Source of the DNA: Sphingomonas immobilis
GTDB lineage: Bacteria; Pseudomonadota; Alphaproteobacteria; Sphingomonadales; Sphingomonadaceae
Assembly (NCBI RefSeq): GCF_030580995.1
Contig: NZ_JAUQSZ010000001.1
Coordinates: 310,001-374,000 of the forward strand
Direction: 5' to 3'
Length of the DNA stretch: 64,000 nt
Positions within the stretch are counted from its first letter, which is position 1, and every line of letters starts with the position of its first letter. Below the pieces are notes generated by a model. It had not been told where the DNA came from and ran no database searches. It saw only the letters and a program-made list of their open reading frames with translations. A program made the position numbers and the translations under genes. Shown in pieces: positions 62,740-64,000 of the stretch.

Positions 62740-63457
62740 ACCGGCCGGAAGGCCGCCGGCGTGGCTGTGGCCTGCGGTCGCCGTTCTGATCGCGCTGGGG
62801 TTGCTGACCGGGATCGGCCTCGCGGCCTATGTCGTCTACCGCCACTACACCGTCGACTACACCGTCACGCGCGAGGAGGACGGCGTCGCCATCTCGAAAG
62901 TGGTCGACGCCCGGCTCGACAGCGCGGTCGATCTGCGCGTCAGCAAGCTGACCGGCACCGTGCAGGCGACCTCCGCCGATGCCGGGTGGGGCGGGATGCT
63001 GGCGTCGGGGCTGGTGTTCAAGGCGCCGTTCGAGGCGGATTATTTCGTCGATCTGTCGAAGCTCGATCGCGGCGATTTCTTCTGGGACGCAAAGACGCGC
63101 ACGCTGATCGTCAACCCGCCCGACGTCCGCGTCGATAGCGTCAACGTCGATGAGGGCCGCGCGACGCTCGACCAGACCACCGGCCTGCTGGTGACGCGCG
63201 GCGCGATGACGCGCCTGCGCCAGCGCGCCTCGACGCACGCCACGCAGGCGGCGCGCAGCGCGGCGGCGACGCCCAGCAACATCGCCCGCGCGCGCGACAA
63301 TGCCCGCGTCGCGATCGCCGATCTCTACCAGCGCCCGTTGCGCGCCGCCGGGCTCGACGCGACAGTGCGTGTGCGGTTCAAGGGCGAGGCGGTCCGCAAC
63401 GACGAACAATGGGACCGCAGCAAATCGATCGCCGAGATCCTCGCCGCGAGCCGCTAG
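62732..63457 (+). CDS. DUF4230-like membrane protein
   Basis: A 241-residue protein with an N-terminal membrane helix (PAVAVLIALGLLTGIGLAAYVVYR) and a periplasmic beta-rich domain. The domain has DYFVDLSKLDRGDFFWDAKTRTLIVNPPDVRVDSVNVDEGRATLDQTTG and a helical end ARARDNARVAIADLYQRPLRAAGLDATVRVRF, the DUF4230 pattern. Function unknown. ATG 62732 overlaps the MBL gene stop region. Confidence 0.8.
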   Translation: MPEPAGRPPAWLWPAVAVLIALGLLTGIGLAAYVVYRHYTVDYTVTREEDGVAISKVVDARLDSAVDLRVSKLTGTVQATSADAGWGGMLASGLVFKAPFEADYFVDLSKLDRGDFFWDAKTRTLIVNPPDVRVDSVNVDEGRATLDQTTGLLVTRGAMTRLRQRASTHATQAARSAAATPSNIARARDNARVAIADLYQRPLRAAGLDATVRVRFKGEAVRNDEQWDRSKSIAEILAASR

Positions 63458-63541
63458 ACGCGCCCAAGCAATGACGAACTTTTCCTATCGCGACTCGGAT
63501 TGTGGTCTATAATCCGGCAACGAACAGGGGGAGTTGATGTA

Positions 63542-64000
63542 ATGGCGAGCCAAGTACCAGGCAGCGGCACGAACGGCATGGTCGATCGGATCAAGCGTCT
63601 GCTTTTGCAGCCCAAAGTCGAATGGCCTGCGATCGATGTCGAGCCGATGACGGTCAAGTCGATCTTCACCGGCTGGGTGCTTCCGCTCGCCGCCATCGGG
63701 CCGGTCGCGTTGCTGATCGGCGGGCAGGTGTTCGGGATCGGTGCGCTCGGCTTCTCCTATCGTCCGCCGCTCGTCGGCGCGATCGTCACCGCAGTGCTTG
63801 GTTACGCGCTGAGCGTGCTTGGCGTCTTCGTGCTGTCGCTGGTCATCGATGCGCTCGCACCCAGCTTCAACGGCCAGAAGAACCCGGTGCAGGCGACCAA
63901 GGTCGCGGCCTTCGCCGCCACCGCCAGCTATCTCGGCGGCGTCTTCGGGATCATCCCGATGCTCGCGATCCTCGGGATTCTGGCGGCGCTCTACAGCCTG
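63542..64000 (+). CDS. Yip1-like membrane protein (3' truncated by window)
   Basis: The ORF opens MASQVPGSGTNGMVDRIKRLLLQPKVEWPAIDVEPMTVKSIFTGWVLPLAAIGPVALLIG and runs to the window end with several membrane helices. The N-terminal RIKRLLLQPKVEWPAI followed by helices is typical of bacterial Yip1-domain proteins of unknown function. The first 153 codons are present. Confidence 0.82.
   Translation, partial: MASQVPGSGTNGMVDRIKRLLLQPKVEWPAIDVEPMTVKSIFTGWVLPLAAIGPVALLIGGQVFGIGALGFSYRPPLVGAIVTAVLGYALSVLGVFVLSLVIDALAPSFNGQKNPVQATKVAAFAATASYLGGVFGIIPMLAILGILAALYSL

Noticed and set aside
62360..63409. 348-codon minus-strand frame opposite the DUF4230-like gene
   Set aside because: Antisense shadow; no motif, and the plus strand carries coherent overlapping genes.

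Overview
The window looks like a chromosomal segment of an alphaproteobacterium of the Sphingomonas group. This rests on high GC with strong third-position GC bias, the gene order phoR-pstSCAB-phoU-phoB, a DUF1476 (F1-ATPase zeta) gene beside bolA and a monothiol glutaredoxin, a ThiS-ThiG fusion, and several families of intergenic palindromes of the kind seen in sphingomonads. I could run no database search; all family names are recognised by eye from motifs.

Layout. 1-3700: a tRNA-Pro(CGG) and a very large GH18-like/NodB/GT2 polysaccharide enzyme. 3.8-5.8 kb: modABC molybdate transporter with a short ModC. 5.9-8.5 kb: secreted and membrane proteins of unknown function, one behind a long palindromic operator. 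8.8-16 kb: the phosphate regulon, read leftwards as phoR-pstS-pstC-pstA-pstB-phoU-phoB, with a Pho-box array across the phoR stop codon. 16.1-19.1 kb: a small cluster of unknown purpose (Tat-signal protein, PqqD-like protein, HprK-like kinase, PF14907-type nucleotidyltransferase, VanZ-like protein). 19.1-23 kb: gph-like phosphatase, glmU and glmS. 23.0-24.4 kb: an AT-richer accessory islet right after glmS. 24.65-29.6 kb: glycine-zipper protein, a receiver-GGDEF-EAL protein and its overlapping sensor kinase, and two small genes. 29.6-32.8 kb: a reduced pyrimidine-degradation set (rutB, C, D, A).

33.6-40.7 kb: a Tad pilus operon (cpaA-B-C-D-E, tadB, tadC) lacking the CpaF ATPase and any pilin. 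40.7-44.7 kb: hydrolase, amino-acid-oxidase-like flavoprotein, YegP-like protein, ArsC and an MFS transporter. 44.9-47.3 kb: aroQ-accB-accC. 47.4-51.5 kb: thiSG fusion, lipoprotein hydrolase, CsbD and a ThDP enzyme. 52-55.2 kb: grxD, bolA, DUF1476, and leuC-small ORF-leuD. 55.2-59.6 kb: epimerase, esterase, and a CoA-transferase pair split by an acid phosphatase. 59.8-64 kb: a BlaI/M56 two-gene system with tandem operators, an MBL hydrolase, a DUF4230-like protein and a truncated Yip1-like protein.

Most of the window is housekeeping. The least explained parts are the PqqD/HprK-like/nucleotidyltransferase cluster, two strings of tiny-loop hairpins after phoB and after the glycine-zipper gene, the repeat families (several copies inside operons), a coupled 36-codon ORF between leuC and leuD, and a possible sigma54-driven small transcript near 51.7 kb. 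No IS element, prophage, CRISPR array or rRNA was seen.
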